DNA of 59,943 nt from Alloprevotella sp. Its GTDB lineage: Bacteria; Bacteroidota; Bacteroidia; Bacteroidales; Bacteroidaceae. A program made the position numbers and the translations under genes. The notes below the pieces were generated by a model that was not told where the DNA came from, did no database searches, and saw only the letters and a program-made list of their open reading frames with translations. The stretch lies in the NCBI GenBank assembly GCA_017478625.1, contig JAFVDF010000007.1, positions 1 to 59,943 of the forward strand, given 5' to 3'. Of the stretch, positions 44,114 to 54,147 are shown piece after piece (the stretch's first letter is position 1; every line of letters begins with the position of its first letter).

Positions 44114-46300
44114 ATGAGTAAAATCACCGTCCCTGATTTGTATGCGGCGTTGAAGCAACATTTCGGCTTCGATGCTTTCAAAGAAAACCAGTTGGAAATC
44201 ATTCGCGCCTTACTTGACGGGCACAATGTGTTTGTGCTGATGCCTACAGGAGGGGGAAAAAGTATGTGCTACCAATTACCTGCACTACTGATGGAGGGTA
44301 CGGCTATCGTCGTGTCCCCTCTGATTGCCCTTATGAAGAATCAGGTTGATACATTGCGCGGTACAAGCGAAAACGACGGCATAGCTCATTACTTAAATTC
44401 TATGCTGACGAAGACAGAGGTAGAACAAGTAAAAAGCGACATACAGGAGGGTAAGACCAAATTATTATATGTCTCCCCCGAATCTCTGACCAAGGAAGAC
44501 TATGCACGTTTCTTACGTACTGTCAAAATCAGTTTCTATGCCATAGATGAAGCACATTGTATATCAGAATGGGGGCATGATTTCCGTCCTGAGTATCGCA
44601 AAATCTATGACATTATTGCGGAGAAACTTGTGCCTGCTCCCATCATGGCTCTTACGGCCACTGCGACAGAGAAAGTAAGGCAAGATATTAAAAAGTGCCT
44701 GAACATTCAGGATGCAAAAGAATTCAAGAGCTCGTTCAACAGGCCAAATCTTTACTATGAAATTCGGACCAAAACGAAGAACATAGACAAGGATCTCATC
44801 AACTTTATCCGCCAGAATAGAGGAAAGAGTGGCATCATTTATTGCCTCAGTCGCAAGACCGTTGAAGAGTTGGCCGAAGTGCTTAAAGCCAACGATATCA
44901 AGGCAGAACCCTACCATGCAGGTCTTGAGCCCCAAGTGCGCAATGAGACTCAGGATAAATTTATCATGCAGGATATTGACATTATTGTGGCTACCATCGC
45001 GTTTGGGATGGGGATAGACAAACCAGACGTACGCTTTGTTATACATTACGATATCCCAAAGAGTCTTGAGGGATATTACCAAGAAACGGGACGAGCCGGT
45101 CGTGATGGAGGTGAAGGAAAATGTATCGCATTCTATTCGCCCGAGGATTTAAAACGATTGGAGAAATTTATGGAGGGAAAACCCGTTGCAGAACAGGAAA
45201 TAGGCCGACTTCTGCTCAAAGAGACTGCGGCCTATGCCGAGACCTCCATTTGTCGCCGTAAGATGCTCCTTAATTATTTCGGCGAAACCTATACAAAAGA
45301 TAATTGTGGAAATTGTGATAATTGCCTAATGCCTAAGAAAGAAACAGAAGCTAAAGAAGACTTAGCCAAAGTGCTTCGTATCATCTTAGCCACTAATGAA
45401 GACTTCCGAGAAGACTTTATCAAAAATGTAATTTTCGGTAAAATCACCGAAGAGGTTACGCTACACAACCTGCAGGACCTTGAAGAATTCGGATGTGGCG
45501 AAGATCAAAGTGAATCGTATTGGAATGCGGTCATTCGTCAAGCACTTATAGCTAAATACATCAAAAAAGACATTGATGACTACGGAATTTTGAAAGTAAC
45601 CGAAAGTGGTAAGAAATTCCTCAACAAGCCAACCTCCTTCCTTATCGTGGAAGATCGTGATTATAAAGACGCAGAATCTGTAGAACCTATTCAGACAGGT
45701 GCAGAGAGTTCTGTGGCACCCGACTTGTACGATATGCTGCAAGATTTGCGTAAGAAAAAGTCTAAAGAACTTAAAGTTCCTCCCTACGTAATCTTCCAGG
45801 ATCCCTCATTGCAGGCTATGGCCACTTTCTTCCCGCAAACCATTGAAGAATTACAGAACATTGCCGGTGTTGGCCCTGGTAAAGCGAAGCGATACGGCAA
45901 AGAATTCTGTGAACTCATCAAGCGTTATTGCGAAGACAACGAGATTGACAGACCGGAGGATATTCGCATTCGTACAGTTCCTAAAAAATCGAAGCTGAAA
46001 GTCAATATCATCCAAGCGATTGACCGTAAAGTGTCGCTGGAAGATATTGCGGAAAGCAACTATATTGACTTTGACGAACTACTCAACGAACTTGAGAGCA
46101 TTGTATATAGTGGTACAAAAATAAATATTGATTACTTCCTTGAAGAGAATCTGGATGACGACCAGATAGAAGAAGTCTATGACTACTTCCGCCAATCGGA
46201 GACAGACCGAATTGCTATTGCACAGAAGAATCTCCCAGAGTATGAGCCTGAGGAATTAAGACTCGTCCGCATCAAGTTTATCTCAGAAATGGCAAACTAA
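44114..46300 (+). CDS. recQ: ATP-dependent DNA helicase RecQ
   Basis: A 728-residue 3'-5' helicase for recombination and fork repair. Helicase motifs: Walker A MPTGGGKSMCYQLP, motif II DEAHCISEWGHDFR, motif VI QETGRAGRDG. The zinc-binding RQC region has four Cys (SICRRKMLLNYF, NCGNCDNCL). An HRDC domain follows at about 540-615 and a longer C-terminal extension than in E. coli RecQ. The start ATG 44114 replaces a TTG 18 bp upstream. A TAACTTTG box (44052-44059) fits a -7 element, but a matching TTTG is not seen. glnS follows after 24 bp. Confidence 0.95.
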   Translation: MSKITVPDLYAALKQHFGFDAFKENQLEIIRALLDGHNVFVLMPTGGGKSMCYQLPALLMEGTAIVVSPLIALMKNQVDTLRGTSENDGIAHYLNSMLTKTEVEQVKSDIQEGKTKLLYVSPESLTKEDYARFLRTVKISFYAIDEAHCISEWGHDFRPEYRKIYDIIAEKLVPAPIMALTATATEKVRQDIKKCLNIQDAKEFKSSFNRPNLYYEIRTKTKNIDKDLINFIRQNRGKSGIIYCLSRKTVEELAEVLKANDIKAEPYHAGLEPQVRNETQDKFIMQDIDIIVATIAFGMGIDKPDVRFVIHYDIPKSLEGYYQETGRAGRDGGEGKCIAFYSPEDLKRLEKFMEGKPVAEQEIGRLLLKETAAYAETSICRRKMLLNYFGETYTKDNCGNCDNCLMPKKETEAKEDLAKVLRIILATNEDFREDFIKNVIFGKITEEVTLHNLQDLEEFGCGEDQSESYWNAVIRQALIAKYIKKDIDDYGILKVTESGKKFLNKPTSFLIVEDRDYKDAESVEPIQTGAESSVAPDLYDMLQDLRKKKSKELKVPPYVIFQDPSLQAMATFFPQTIEELQNIAGVGPGKAKRYGKEFCELIKRYCEDNEIDRPEDIRIRTVPKKSKLKVNIIQAIDRKVSLEDIAESNYIDFDELLNELESIVYSGTKINIDYFLEENLDDDQIEEVYDYFRQSETDRIAIAQKNLPEYEPEELRLVRIKFISEMAN

Positions 46301-46324
46301 ATCCCCTATTGAAACACTATCATC

Positions 46325-48019
46325 ATGGCAACTCCCGATATAATTAAAGAAGAAACAAAGAAAGGTAATTTTGTAGAACAGATTGTTGCAGCCGACTTGG
46401 CCGAGGGTAAAAACGGAGGACGCATACAGACTCGTTTCCCGCCAGAGCCTAATGGTTATCTGCACATAGGCCACGCGAAAGCCATCTGTATGGATTTCGG
46501 CATCGCCGAGAAGTTTGGCGGTGTATGCAACCTTCGTTTTGATGACACCAATCCAGAAAAGGAAGACACGGAATATGTAGAAGCCATCTTAGAGGACATT
46601 GCATGGCTTGGCTTCAAATGGGGCGCCATTTATTATGCCTCCGACTACTTCCAGCAACTATGGGATTTTGCCATTCGACTCATAAAGGAAGGCAAAGCAT
46701 ATATAGACGAGCAGACCAGCGAAGAGATTGCCGCGCAAAAAGGTACTCCAACGCAGCCTGGCATAGAAAGCCCTTATCGCAACAGGCCCATAGAAGAAAA
46801 TCTGCGCCTTTTCCAACAGATGAACACCGGCGAAATTGAAGAAGGCAAGATGGTGTTGCGTGCCAAAATAGACATGGCAAATCCGAATATGCACTTCCGT
46901 GATCCGGTGATATACCGCGTCATCAATCGGGCCCACCACCGGACCGGCACAACGTGGAAAGCCTACCCCATGTACGACTTTGCTCACGGTCAGAGTGACT
47001 TTTTCGAAGGGGTGACCCATTCTATCTGCACGCTTGAATTTGTGCCTCACCGTCCGCTTTATGATTATTTCATAGACGAACTTAAAGAAGGCAAAGACCT
47101 TCAGGACCATCGGCCTCGCCAAATAGAGTTCAACCGGTTGAACCTGACCTATTCCGTCATGTCAAAGCGCAAATTGCTCGCGCTGGTAAAAGAAGGATTG
47201 GTAGATGGCTGGGACGATCCACGAATGCCGACCGTCTGCGGTTTACGACGCAGGGGCTACAGTCCTCAGGCCGTGCGTAAGTTCATAGATATGATTGGGT
47301 ACACGAAGTACGACGCGCTAAATGACTTTTCTATGCTTGAGGCTGCGGCCAGAGAAGACTTGAATCAGCGTGCCCTACGTGTAAGCGCGGTGCTAAACCC
47401 TGTAAAGCTCATCATTGACAATTACCCGGAAGGACAGACCGAGGAACTTGTGGCCATCAATAATCCCGAAAACGAAAACGACGGTACTCACACCATAACC
47501 TTCAGTCGGGAGTTGTGGATAGAACGGGAAGATTTTATGGAAGATGCTCCTAAGAAGTTCTTTCGTATGACACCCGGAAAGGAAGTACGTCTGAAGAATG
47601 CCTACATCGTTCTATGTACCGGATGTGTCAAAGATGCAGACGGAAACATTACGGAAATCCATTGCGAGTACGATCCTGAAAGCAGAAGTGGACTTCCCGG
47701 TGCAGACCGCAAGGTAAAAGGCACGCTCCATTGGCTTTCTGTCAATCATTGCAAACCTGCAGAAGTTCGACTCTACGACCGTCTTTTCTCAGTAGAAGAT
47801 CCAAGTGCGTCAGACCTCGATTTCCGCGAACTGCTCAATAAAGATTCCAAGAAAGTCATACAGGGCTTTATCGAGCAATATGCCGCCGAACAGACCCAGA
47901 CGACGTACCTGCAGTTCCAGCGCATAGGCTATTTTACCTACGACAAAGCGTCATCCCCCGACAAGCTTATCTTCAATCGAACCGTAGGGCTTAAAGATAA
48001 TTGGAGCAAGAAGGTGTAA
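46325..48019 (+). CDS. glnS: Glutaminyl-tRNA synthetase
   Basis: A 564-residue class I synthetase that charges tRNA-Gln directly. The HIGH motif is in PPEPNGYLHIGHAKA (about 40-55) and KMSKS reads VMSKRKL (about 280). The catalytic domain (with RFDDTNPEKED) and the C-terminal anticodon-binding beta-barrels are both complete. Its presence implies that the organism need not make Gln-tRNA by transamidation. It is probably co-transcribed with recQ. The stop codon lies in the loop of the terminator hairpin. Confidence 0.96.
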   Translation: MATPDIIKEETKKGNFVEQIVAADLAEGKNGGRIQTRFPPEPNGYLHIGHAKAICMDFGIAEKFGGVCNLRFDDTNPEKEDTEYVEAILEDIAWLGFKWGAIYYASDYFQQLWDFAIRLIKEGKAYIDEQTSEEIAAQKGTPTQPGIESPYRNRPIEENLRLFQQMNTGEIEEGKMVLRAKIDMANPNMHFRDPVIYRVINRAHHRTGTTWKAYPMYDFAHGQSDFFEGVTHSICTLEFVPHRPLYDYFIDELKEGKDLQDHRPRQIEFNRLNLTYSVMSKRKLLALVKEGLVDGWDDPRMPTVCGLRRRGYSPQAVRKFIDMIGYTKYDALNDFSMLEAAAREDLNQRALRVSAVLNPVKLIIDNYPEGQTEELVAINNPENENDGTHTITFSRELWIEREDFMEDAPKKFFRMTPGKEVRLKNAYIVLCTGCVKDADGNITEIHCEYDPESRSGLPGADRKVKGTLHWLSVNHCKPAEVRLYDRLFSVEDPSASDLDFRELLNKDSKKVIQGFIEQYAAEQTQTTYLQFQRIGYFTYDKASSPDKLIFNRTVGLKDNWSKKV

Positions 48020-48037
48020 CGCCTTCTTGCTTTTTTA
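48006..48037 (+). terminator. Terminator overlapping the glnS stop codon
   Basis: Stem GCAAGAAGG (48006-48014) / CCTTCTTGC (48022-48030), then TTTTTTA. The stop TAA (48017-48019) is in the loop, so the terminating ribosome covers the hairpin. Confidence 0.85.
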
Positions 48038-48086
48038 TACACTCCTTATATAATAATATAGGAGTAGTACTCAGTCCGTATTCTCT

Positions 48087-48962
48087 ATGCCCTTAGTCTG
48101 GTTGGCCATACTCCTACGTATAGTAAGCAATCCGATAGGTAATGTGTTTCAGAAGCAGCTCACCCACGCTGGAAGACATCACCCTCTGGTAGTAAACTTT
48201 ACGTCTTTGGCGATTTTGGCCTTGATAAGTTTTTGCACAATAGGCTGGCAAGTCGATTGGAGGCATTTGCCACCTCATTTCTGGCTTTGGGCCATATTGA
48301 CAGGCCTTTTCGGCGGTATTGGAAATGGGTTTCTTGTCCTTGCTCTGCGCGACGGAGAACTTTCCATACTTGGACCCATCAACAGCTACAAGAGCATAGT
48401 GGGCCTCATCACTGGAGTTTTCCTGCTGGGGGAGCTTCCCACACTGGCAGGCCTGTGTGGCATAGCCCTTATAATCGGAGGTAGTTATTTCGTATTTGAA
48501 ACTACCGACGAAGGCTTTACCTGGGCCCTTTTACGCAACAGATCCATCCGTTACCGCATCTGGGCCCTGATTCTGACTGCCACGGAGGCCGTCTTCATCA
48601 AGAAAGTCGTCCTGCTGAGTGACGTGCCTACCAGCCTGGTAGTCTGGTGTGGCTTTGGAGCCGTCTTTGCCTTTGCAACGCTTATCGTGTTGCGCATACC
48701 CATAAGGAGAGACTTCTGCTCCACTACCCTTCCTGATGCCGGGAGGTATGTATGGCTTGTCCTCTGCCTGGCCATCACGGCCCTCACTACCAACTACACC
48801 TTCCGCTATATGCAAGTAGGCTATGCACTTGCACTCTTCCAACTTTCCATATTGGTAAGCATACTTTTCGGCTACAGATTTTTCCAGGAGCAACATATCG
48901 TCCAAAAACTTCTCGGAGCGGTCATTATGATACTCGGCTCCGTGCTCATCCTGCTCTACTGA
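48087..48962 (+). CDS. DMT-superfamily (EamA-like) transporter
   Basis: A 291-residue inner-membrane protein with about ten hydrophobic helices in two repeats, as in the drug/metabolite transporter superfamily. Repeat 1 covers about 3-140 (GLFGGIGNGFLVLALRDGEL, LGELPTLAGLCGIALIIGGS) and repeat 2 about 155-290 (NYTFRYMQVGYALALFQLS, LLGAVIMILGSVLILLY). The substrate is unknown; exporters of amino acids or metabolites are typical. It stands alone, between the glnS terminator and a triple-palindrome element. Confidence 0.87.
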   Translation: MPLVWLAILLRIVSNPIGNVFQKQLTHAGRHHPLVVNFTSLAILALISFCTIGWQVDWRHLPPHFWLWAILTGLFGGIGNGFLVLALRDGELSILGPINSYKSIVGLITGVFLLGELPTLAGLCGIALIIGGSYFVFETTDEGFTWALLRNRSIRYRIWALILTATEAVFIKKVVLLSDVPTSLVVWCGFGAVFAFATLIVLRIPIRRDFCSTTLPDAGRYVWLVLCLAITALTTNYTFRYMQVGYALALFQLSILVSILFGYRFFQEQHIVQKLLGAVIMILGSVLILLY

Positions 48963-49056
48963 AACCGCCTTACAGAAGAGTGCCGTTGCATCGTTTCCGC
49001 CTCCAATCTGCGAATCACATACGGCTATTTCCCCAGAACCTTATACCCTTTTATAT

Positions 49057-49111
49057 TTCACACTGTGAACTGCGTGTTTCACACTGTGAAATATGAATTT
49101 CACAGTGTGAA
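49057..49111. repeat. Dispersed triple-palindrome element, copy C
   Basis: Palindromes at 49057-49069 (TTCACACTGTGAA), 49078-49090 (TTCACACTGTGAA) and 49099-49111 (TTCACAGTGTGAA), 21 bp apart, spacers CTGCGTGT and ATATGAAT. Units 2 and 3 form a 15-bp stem with loop ATGA. It lies in the 448-base gene-free stretch 48963-49410 between the DMT transporter and the acyl-CoA ligase, which otherwise holds only the ligase promoter. Confidence 0.9.
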
Positions 49112-49295
49112 ATGAAATCTTTCCCTATACCATAGAAAGATTCCTCCCTCGCTTTTTCCCAAAGGCTTAACGGACAGCAGTTTCGGAAAGAGTTCTATCC
49201 ACAATCCCCCGACATACCTGTTGCGCGGATTACACTTTGAATAATCCGCAGAGGAGAACCTCTCTCTGGGCCTGCACATTTTTAGGGGTAAAACT

Positions 49296-49327
49296 ATTGG
49301 CATTTAATGTGGAATAATATAAATTTG
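49296..49327 (+). promoter_or_regulatory. Promoter of the acyl-CoA ligase gene
   Basis: ATTG (49296-49299, one mismatch to TTTG), 20-nt spacer, TAAATTTG (49320-49327). It gives a leader of about 75 nt to ATG 49411. Confidence 0.65.
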
Positions 49328-49410
49328 CACAAAATCAGCAAAAGTGAGCAACTTTGACTGATTAAAAACGGTAAAAACTTTTCAAAATAATATTATCCAT
49401 TCCCCTATCT

Positions 49411-51096
49411 ATGGAAAACTACGTTGCGGAATATACCGACTTTATTGAAGTTATTGAAAATACCATTAAGAAGCATTGGAACCTAGACTCTTTGACCAAC
49501 TATCAGGGTATTACGCTTCAATACCATGATGTAGCAAGAAAAATAGAGAAACTTCACATCCTGTTCGAGAATGCCGGTGTACAGAAAGGCGATAAGATTG
49601 CGCTCTGCGGACGCAACTGCGCTGAATGGGCATCGGCTTTTTTGGCGATACTTACCTACGGGGCAATCGCCGTGCCTATACTACACGAGTTCAAAGCCCC
49701 CCAGGTCCACAATCTGGTAAACCACTCCGACTCCAAACTGCTTTTCGTCGGCGATGTGGTATGGGAACAGCTCAACGCAGACGAGATGTTGAACCTTGAG
49801 GGTATCATTGCCATCAACGACTACTCCCTGCTCGTGTCCCGCTCCCAGAAGCTGACCGATGCACGCGAGACGCTGAACAAAATGTTTGGCGAGAAATATC
49901 CCAAGTTCTTCCGCCCCGAACATGTCAGCTATGCGCGCGCCACAGACCCCGACCAACTGGCTATACTCAATTATACCAGTGGCACCACCAGTAATTCAAA
50001 AGGTGTGCTGATACCCTACCGTGCACTATGGTCTAATATGGATTTCGCCAGAGGCGTTATGTCGCATTGCATTAAAGAGGGCGCACGTGTCATCAGCATA
50101 CTCCCCATGGCCCACATGTACGGTATGGCGTTCGAGTTCTTCTACGAATTTATCAGTGGAGCCCATATCTACTACCTCACCCGCCTGCCGTCCCCACGTA
50201 TCATCTTCCAAGCCTTTGCCGAGATTAAGCCCTCGCTCATCATCAGCGTGCCACTCATCATTGAGAAGATTATACGCAAGTCTGTCCTGCCCAAATTGCA
50301 GACTCCCAGTATGAAAGTGCTGCTTCGTCTGCCCTACATCAGCGACAAGATAGGCGAACGCATTCGTCAGCAACTCTATCAGGCATTTGGCGGTAACTTC
50401 TATGAAATCATCATAGGTGGCGCAGCGTTCAACAGCGAGATAGAAGAACTCCTCCACCGCATAGGCTTCAATTACACCGTCGGATATGGCGCTACCGAGT
50501 GCGCACCCATCATGGCCTATGCCGACTGGAAAGATTTGCCCCTCGGGTCCTGTGGACGCAATGTTCCCCACATGGAAATGCGTATAGACAGCCCTGACCC
50601 AGAGCACATCGTGGGCGAAATTCTGGTGCGCGGTGCCAACGTGATGCTGGGATACTACAAGAACCCCGAAGCCACTGCTGCTTCCATTGACAAAGACGGA
50701 TGGTTCCATACGGGAGACCTCGGCGTAATTGATGCCAACGGCTTCCTCTATATTCGCGGGCGCAGTAAGAATATGCTCTTAGGCTCCTCCGGCCAGAATA
50801 TCTATCCAGAGGAGATAGAAGACAAACTGTGCACCCTACCTTATGTCAGCGAGTGCCTTGTCATTCAGAAAGGCGACAAACTTTATGGTCTGGTGTACCC
50901 AGATTACGAAGAAGCAGAGAAAGACGGTATGGACGAGAATATGATTGTTTCGCAAATGGAACAGAATCGGAAAGACCTCAACCAGCTTGTAAACAATTAC
51001 GAACAACTCAGTGGAATAAAAGTGCTGAAGGAAGAATTTGAAAAGACTCCCAAAAAGAGCATCAAACGCTATCTCTACGACGACTACGAGATCTAA
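49411..51096 (+). CDS. AMP-forming acyl-CoA ligase (long-chain fatty acid type)
   Basis: A 561-residue adenylate-forming enzyme that activates a carboxylic acid with ATP and CoA. The P-loop is YTSGTTSNSKG (about 190-200). Further motifs are YGATECAP, GWFHTGDLG with the AMP-ribose Asp, and the hinge IRGRSKNML. The C-terminal lid Lys is probably in KTPKKSIKRYLYD. It resembles FadD-like long-chain fatty-acid ligases of Bacteroidales; the chain length cannot be read. It ends before its own terminator and has a clear promoter, so it is a single-gene unit. Confidence 0.92.
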   Translation: MENYVAEYTDFIEVIENTIKKHWNLDSLTNYQGITLQYHDVARKIEKLHILFENAGVQKGDKIALCGRNCAEWASAFLAILTYGAIAVPILHEFKAPQVHNLVNHSDSKLLFVGDVVWEQLNADEMLNLEGIIAINDYSLLVSRSQKLTDARETLNKMFGEKYPKFFRPEHVSYARATDPDQLAILNYTSGTTSNSKGVLIPYRALWSNMDFARGVMSHCIKEGARVISILPMAHMYGMAFEFFYEFISGAHIYYLTRLPSPRIIFQAFAEIKPSLIISVPLIIEKIIRKSVLPKLQTPSMKVLLRLPYISDKIGERIRQQLYQAFGGNFYEIIIGGAAFNSEIEELLHRIGFNYTVGYGATECAPIMAYADWKDLPLGSCGRNVPHMEMRIDSPDPEHIVGEILVRGANVMLGYYKNPEATAASIDKDGWFHTGDLGVIDANGFLYIRGRSKNMLLGSSGQNIYPEEIEDKLCTLPYVSECLVIQKGDKLYGLVYPDYEEAEKDGMDENMIVSQMEQNRKDLNQLVNNYEQLSGIKVLKEEFEKTPKKSIKRYLYDDYEI

Positions 51097-51130
51097 GCTC
51101 AGACTTCCAGTATAGCTACTCTGCAAAAAG

Positions 51131-51184
51131 ACGAGACCTGCCTCCGCGCAATTATTGCACCAGGGCAAGTCTCGTTCCTTTTTA
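51131..51184 (+). terminator. Terminator after the acyl-CoA ligase
   Basis: Stem ACGAGACCTGCC (51131-51142) / GGCAAGTCTCGT (51164-51175) with one mismatch, followed by TCCTTTTT. It is 35 nt after the stop codon. Confidence 0.75.
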
Positions 51185-51237
51185 CCGCCTATATAAAGAA
51201 AGGATTTAGAATAATATTGTACTTTTGTAGTTCAATA

Positions 51238-52065
51238 ATGCAACCAGTTATGGACACGATACAAGAACGTTTAGAATCTATCCCACAAGAAGAAAAACTT
51301 GTGCTGCGAACCGAGGGGCTTGTGAAAATCTACGGAAAGCGTACCGTGGTAAACAATGTGTCCTTTGAAGTGAAGCAAGGCGAGATTGTAGGTTTGCTGG
51401 GGCCCAACGGAGCTGGAAAGACCACCTCGTTCTATATGACGACAGGCTTGATTGTACCCAATGGCGGTAAGATTTTTCTTAACAATCAAGACATCACGAC
51501 CTATCCCGTATATAAACGCGCTCGCGCAGGTATCGGCTATTTGGCTCAGGAAGCCAGTGTTTTCCGCACGCTTAGTGTAGAAGACAACATAATGTCTGTT
51601 CTTGAAATGACAGACCTTAATCTGGAACAACGCAAAGACCGGCTTGAATCACTCATTGCCGAATTCCGCCTACAGAAAGTTCGGAAAAATCAGGGCAACC
51701 AACTTTCCGGCGGAGAGCGTCGCAGAACAGAGATTGCCCGATGCTTGGCCATTGATCCTAAGTTTATCATGCTGGACGAACCCTTTGCGGGAGTGGACCC
51801 TATCGCCGTAGAAGATATCCAGTACATAGTCTGGAAGTTAAAAGACCGCAACATAGGAATCCTCATCACGGATCACAATGTGTCCGAAACGCTTACCATT
51901 ACCGATCGCGCCTACCTGCTCTTCGAGGGGCAGATCCTGTTCCACGGCACCCCCGAGGAGCTGGCCAACAACAAGGTGGTACGCGAAAAATACCTTACCA
52001 ACTCATTCGTGCTGAAGAAGAAGAATTTTCAGGAAGTAGCTACCTCGTTCAATAACGAGGTGTAG
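51238..52065 (+). CDS. lptB: LPS export ABC transporter ATPase LptB
   Basis: A cytosolic ATPase of the Lpt machine that pulls lipopolysaccharide from the inner membrane. 276 residues from ATG 51238; ATG 51250 (MDTIQERL) is equally possible. A TACTTTTG box at 51220-51227 puts transcription start near 51232, ruling out the upstream TTG at 51217. Walker [11 protein letters not shown]-loop YLAQEASVF, signature [13 protein letters not shown], Walker [14 protein letters not shown] and switch TDHNV are all present. The ERRRTEIAR pattern is typical of LptB. It heads a six-gene co-directional run; the OstA-like protein at 23435 is a likely partner in the same pathway. Confidence 0.95.
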   Translation: MQPVMDTIQERLESIPQEEKLVLRTEGLVKIYGKRTVVNNVSFEVKQGEIVGLLGPNGAGKTTSFYMTTGLIVPNGGKIFLNNQDITTYPVYKRARAGIGYLAQEASVFRTLSVEDNIMSVLEMTDLNLEQRKDRLESLIAEFRLQKVRKNQGNQLSGGERRRTEIARCLAIDPKFIMLDEPFAGVDPIAVEDIQYIVWKLKDRNIGILITDHNVSETLTITDRAYLLFEGQILFHGTPEELANNKVVREKYLTNSFVLKKKNFQEVATSFNNEV

Positions 52066-52104
52066 TTCCTGTTTTCCATCGTTCCCTAATTATAGCCCTC
52101 CGAG

Positions 52105-52950
52105 ATGACTCGCCACGCCATTATAAAGACTCATCCTGCCAAGTACCTCCTGCTGGTGGGACTTATGCTGTGTGTGCCTTTCATCATTCAGGCCAAAGAG
52201 CCCACAAAGAAAAAGGGCAACGGAAACGAAGCGGCATACAACCTCAACACCGAGCCTGACGCCCTGCCCGACAAACCGGCTCCCGCCAGGCATGTACGCC
52301 CCCACCCCATACACCAACTTACGGGTCGCACGCTCGGGGCAGGCCATATAAACACGAAATACGCAGAGGGCATTGACGTGTCCCACTATCAGGGCAACAT
52401 CAACTGGGATTTACTGGTGAGAAATGCAAAGATTTCCTATGTGTACATCAAGGCTACAGAAGGTGCTGAGATTAAGGACGAGTTTTATGCTCAGAATGTG
52501 GCTGGTGCCCGCCGTGCCGGCCTTAGTGTAGGCAGTTACCACTTCTACCGTCCGCAAGTTCCTGCGCAACAACAACTCCAGAACATGGTGTCCGTAGTCA
52601 AGGCCTCGGAGCAAGACCTCGTACCCATAATAGACATTGAACATGCAGGGCGCAACGAGGCGCGTTTCATCGCAGACCTGAAAGCGTTCATAGAACTTGT
52701 CACACAACACTACGGCAAGAAGCCGATGCTCTATACTTATCAGAATTTCTACAACAAACATTTCGTTGGGCTCTTCCCAGATTATCCGTGGATGATTGCT
52801 TGCTATGGCGGACAACCTGCCGTGCTCAACGACGGGCATAACTATCTCATTTGGCAATACTCGAGCAGTAGCCAAATGCAAGGCATTCCCGCACGCGTAG
52901 ATCGGAGCCGGCTGATGTTCAACCAATCGCTGGAGCGAATCCGATACTAG
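52105..52950 (+). CDS. Glycoside hydrolase family 25 muramidase
   Basis: A 281-residue exported lysozyme-like enzyme cleaving the beta-1,4 bond between MurNAc and GlcNAc. The N-terminal signal or anchor is at about 12-30 (KYLLLVGLMLCVPFIIQA), then a Pro/Lys-rich linker. The GH25 barrel runs from about 88 to 278 with GIDVSHYQG (Asp91), the catalytic pair in IIDIEH (Asp177, Glu179) and the closing WQYSSS. It may be a self-remodelling or antagonistic wall hydrolase. It starts 39 bp after lptB. Confidence 0.9.
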   Translation: MTRHAIIKTHPAKYLLLVGLMLCVPFIIQAKEPTKKKGNGNEAAYNLNTEPDALPDKPAPARHVRPHPIHQLTGRTLGAGHINTKYAEGIDVSHYQGNINWDLLVRNAKISYVYIKATEGAEIKDEFYAQNVAGARRAGLSVGSYHFYRPQVPAQQQLQNMVSVVKASEQDLVPIIDIEHAGRNEARFIADLKAFIELVTQHYGKKPMLYTYQNFYNKHFVGLFPDYPWMIACYGGQPAVLNDGHNYLIWQYSSSSQMQGIPARVDRSRLMFNQSLERIRY

Positions 52951-52985
52951 ATTTTTACGATATATTCCTTTAACACACTCATGCT

Positions 52986-53426
52986 ATGCAAAACTGGTTT
53001 CAGTGTACAGTCAAATACGAAAAAACGGCCGAAGACGGTGGACTTAAAAAGGTCAGCGAGGCCTATCTGGTAAATGCAATTAATTTCACAGAGGCCGAAC
53101 GGCGAATCATCGAAGAGTTGTCGCCCTATATGTCCGGTATCTTCGAAGTAAGTGATATCAAGCGCGCGCGTTTCGCTGAAATATTCCAGTCCGACAATAC
53201 GGACGACGACAAGTTCTATAAGCTAAAACTTTCCTTTATCACACTGGACGAAAAAAGCGGTAAGGAAAAACGGATGTCGCAACAGCTCCTTGTCCAGGCT
53301 GACGGACTTAAGACGTCCATAAAACGTCTGGAAGAAGAACTGAAAGGGACAACCATTGACTACGATATTGTAGCAGTCACCGAAACGCCTATAATAGATC
53401 TTTTCCCCTTTAAAGTGAGCGAATAA
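52986..53426 (+). CDS. DUF4494 family protein
   Basis: A 146-residue protein without signal peptide. It has the family-like start NWFQCTVKYEKTAEDGGLKKVSEAYLVNAINFTEAE (given here in words as the NWFQC and YLVNAINFTEAE segments) and the late DIVAVTETPIIDLFPF. DUF4494 is restricted to Bacteroidetes and its function is unknown. It sits 35 bp after the muramidase and 13 bp before the PLP-binding protein, likely in one operon. Confidence 0.88.
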   Translation: MQNWFQCTVKYEKTAEDGGLKKVSEAYLVNAINFTEAERRIIEELSPYMSGIFEVSDIKRARFAEIFQSDNTDDDKFYKLKLSFITLDEKSGKEKRMSQQLLVQADGLKTSIKRLEEELKGTTIDYDIVAVTETPIIDLFPFKVSE

Positions 53427-53439
53427 GCCACACCCCACA

Positions 53440-54111
53440 ATGACTCCGATACAAGAGGCTCTCTGCCACATAAAGCAACAACTCCCCCAAGGAGTAGAAC
53501 TGCTCGCTGTCTCTAAGTTCCATCCCAGTACAGCCGTACAGGAAGGCTACGACATTGGCCAACGCCTTTTCGGAGAGAGCCGGGAGCAGGAACTGAGCCA
53601 GAAAGCCCGCCTCCTGCCCGAGGATATTCAGTGGCAGTTTATTGGACACCTCCAGACGAACAAGGTGCGCAATGTTGTCCCCGTCGTGTCGCGCATTCTC
53701 TCCGTCGATTCCTGGCGACTGCTGGCAGAAATTGAAAAGCAAGCCGCACGCATAGACAAAGAGATTGGGGTGTTGCTCGAATTGCACGTGGCCGACGAAT
53801 CCAGCAAGTCGGGCTTTACGCCGGCAGAATGTTTACAGCTACTGGAAGACGGCCTGTGGCAGACGCTTCCCCATATACGCTTTGAAGGCATCATGTGTAT
53901 GGCCACACTTACTACGGATGAAAATCGCATCCGTAGTGACTTTCGCACCGCCAACACCTTTTTCCAAGTCTGCAAAGAGCGTTTCTTTGCAGATTCGCCC
54001 CATTTCCGAATCCGCTCTTGGGGTATGTCCGACGATTGGCCCATTGCCATAGAGGAAGGAGCCAATCTCATACGCATCGGGACGCAGATTTTTGGTCCTC
54101 GCGAATACTGA
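53440..54111 (+). CDS. YggS/PLPBP-family pyridoxal-phosphate homeostasis protein
   Basis: A 223-residue cytosolic PLP-binding protein with an alanine-racemase-like barrel but no catalytic C-terminal domain. The PLP lysine is Lys26 in AVSKFHP. Other family marks are FGESREQEL, WQFIGHLQTNKVRNV, HVADESSKSGF, GIMCMATLT and the phosphate loop WGMSDDWPIAIEEGANLIRIGT. Its role is keeping vitamin B6 and amino-acid pools in balance. It starts 13 bp after DUF4494. Confidence 0.94.
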   Translation: MTPIQEALCHIKQQLPQGVELLAVSKFHPSTAVQEGYDIGQRLFGESREQELSQKARLLPEDIQWQFIGHLQTNKVRNVVPVVSRILSVDSWRLLAEIEKQAARIDKEIGVLLELHVADESSKSGFTPAECLQLLEDGLWQTLPHIRFEGIMCMATLTTDENRIRSDFRTANTFFQVCKERFFADSPHFRIRSWGMSDDWPIAIEEGANLIRIGTQIFGPREY

Positions 54112-54147
54112 TTCTCACGTAACCCTAACCCACAAACAGGCCCTATA

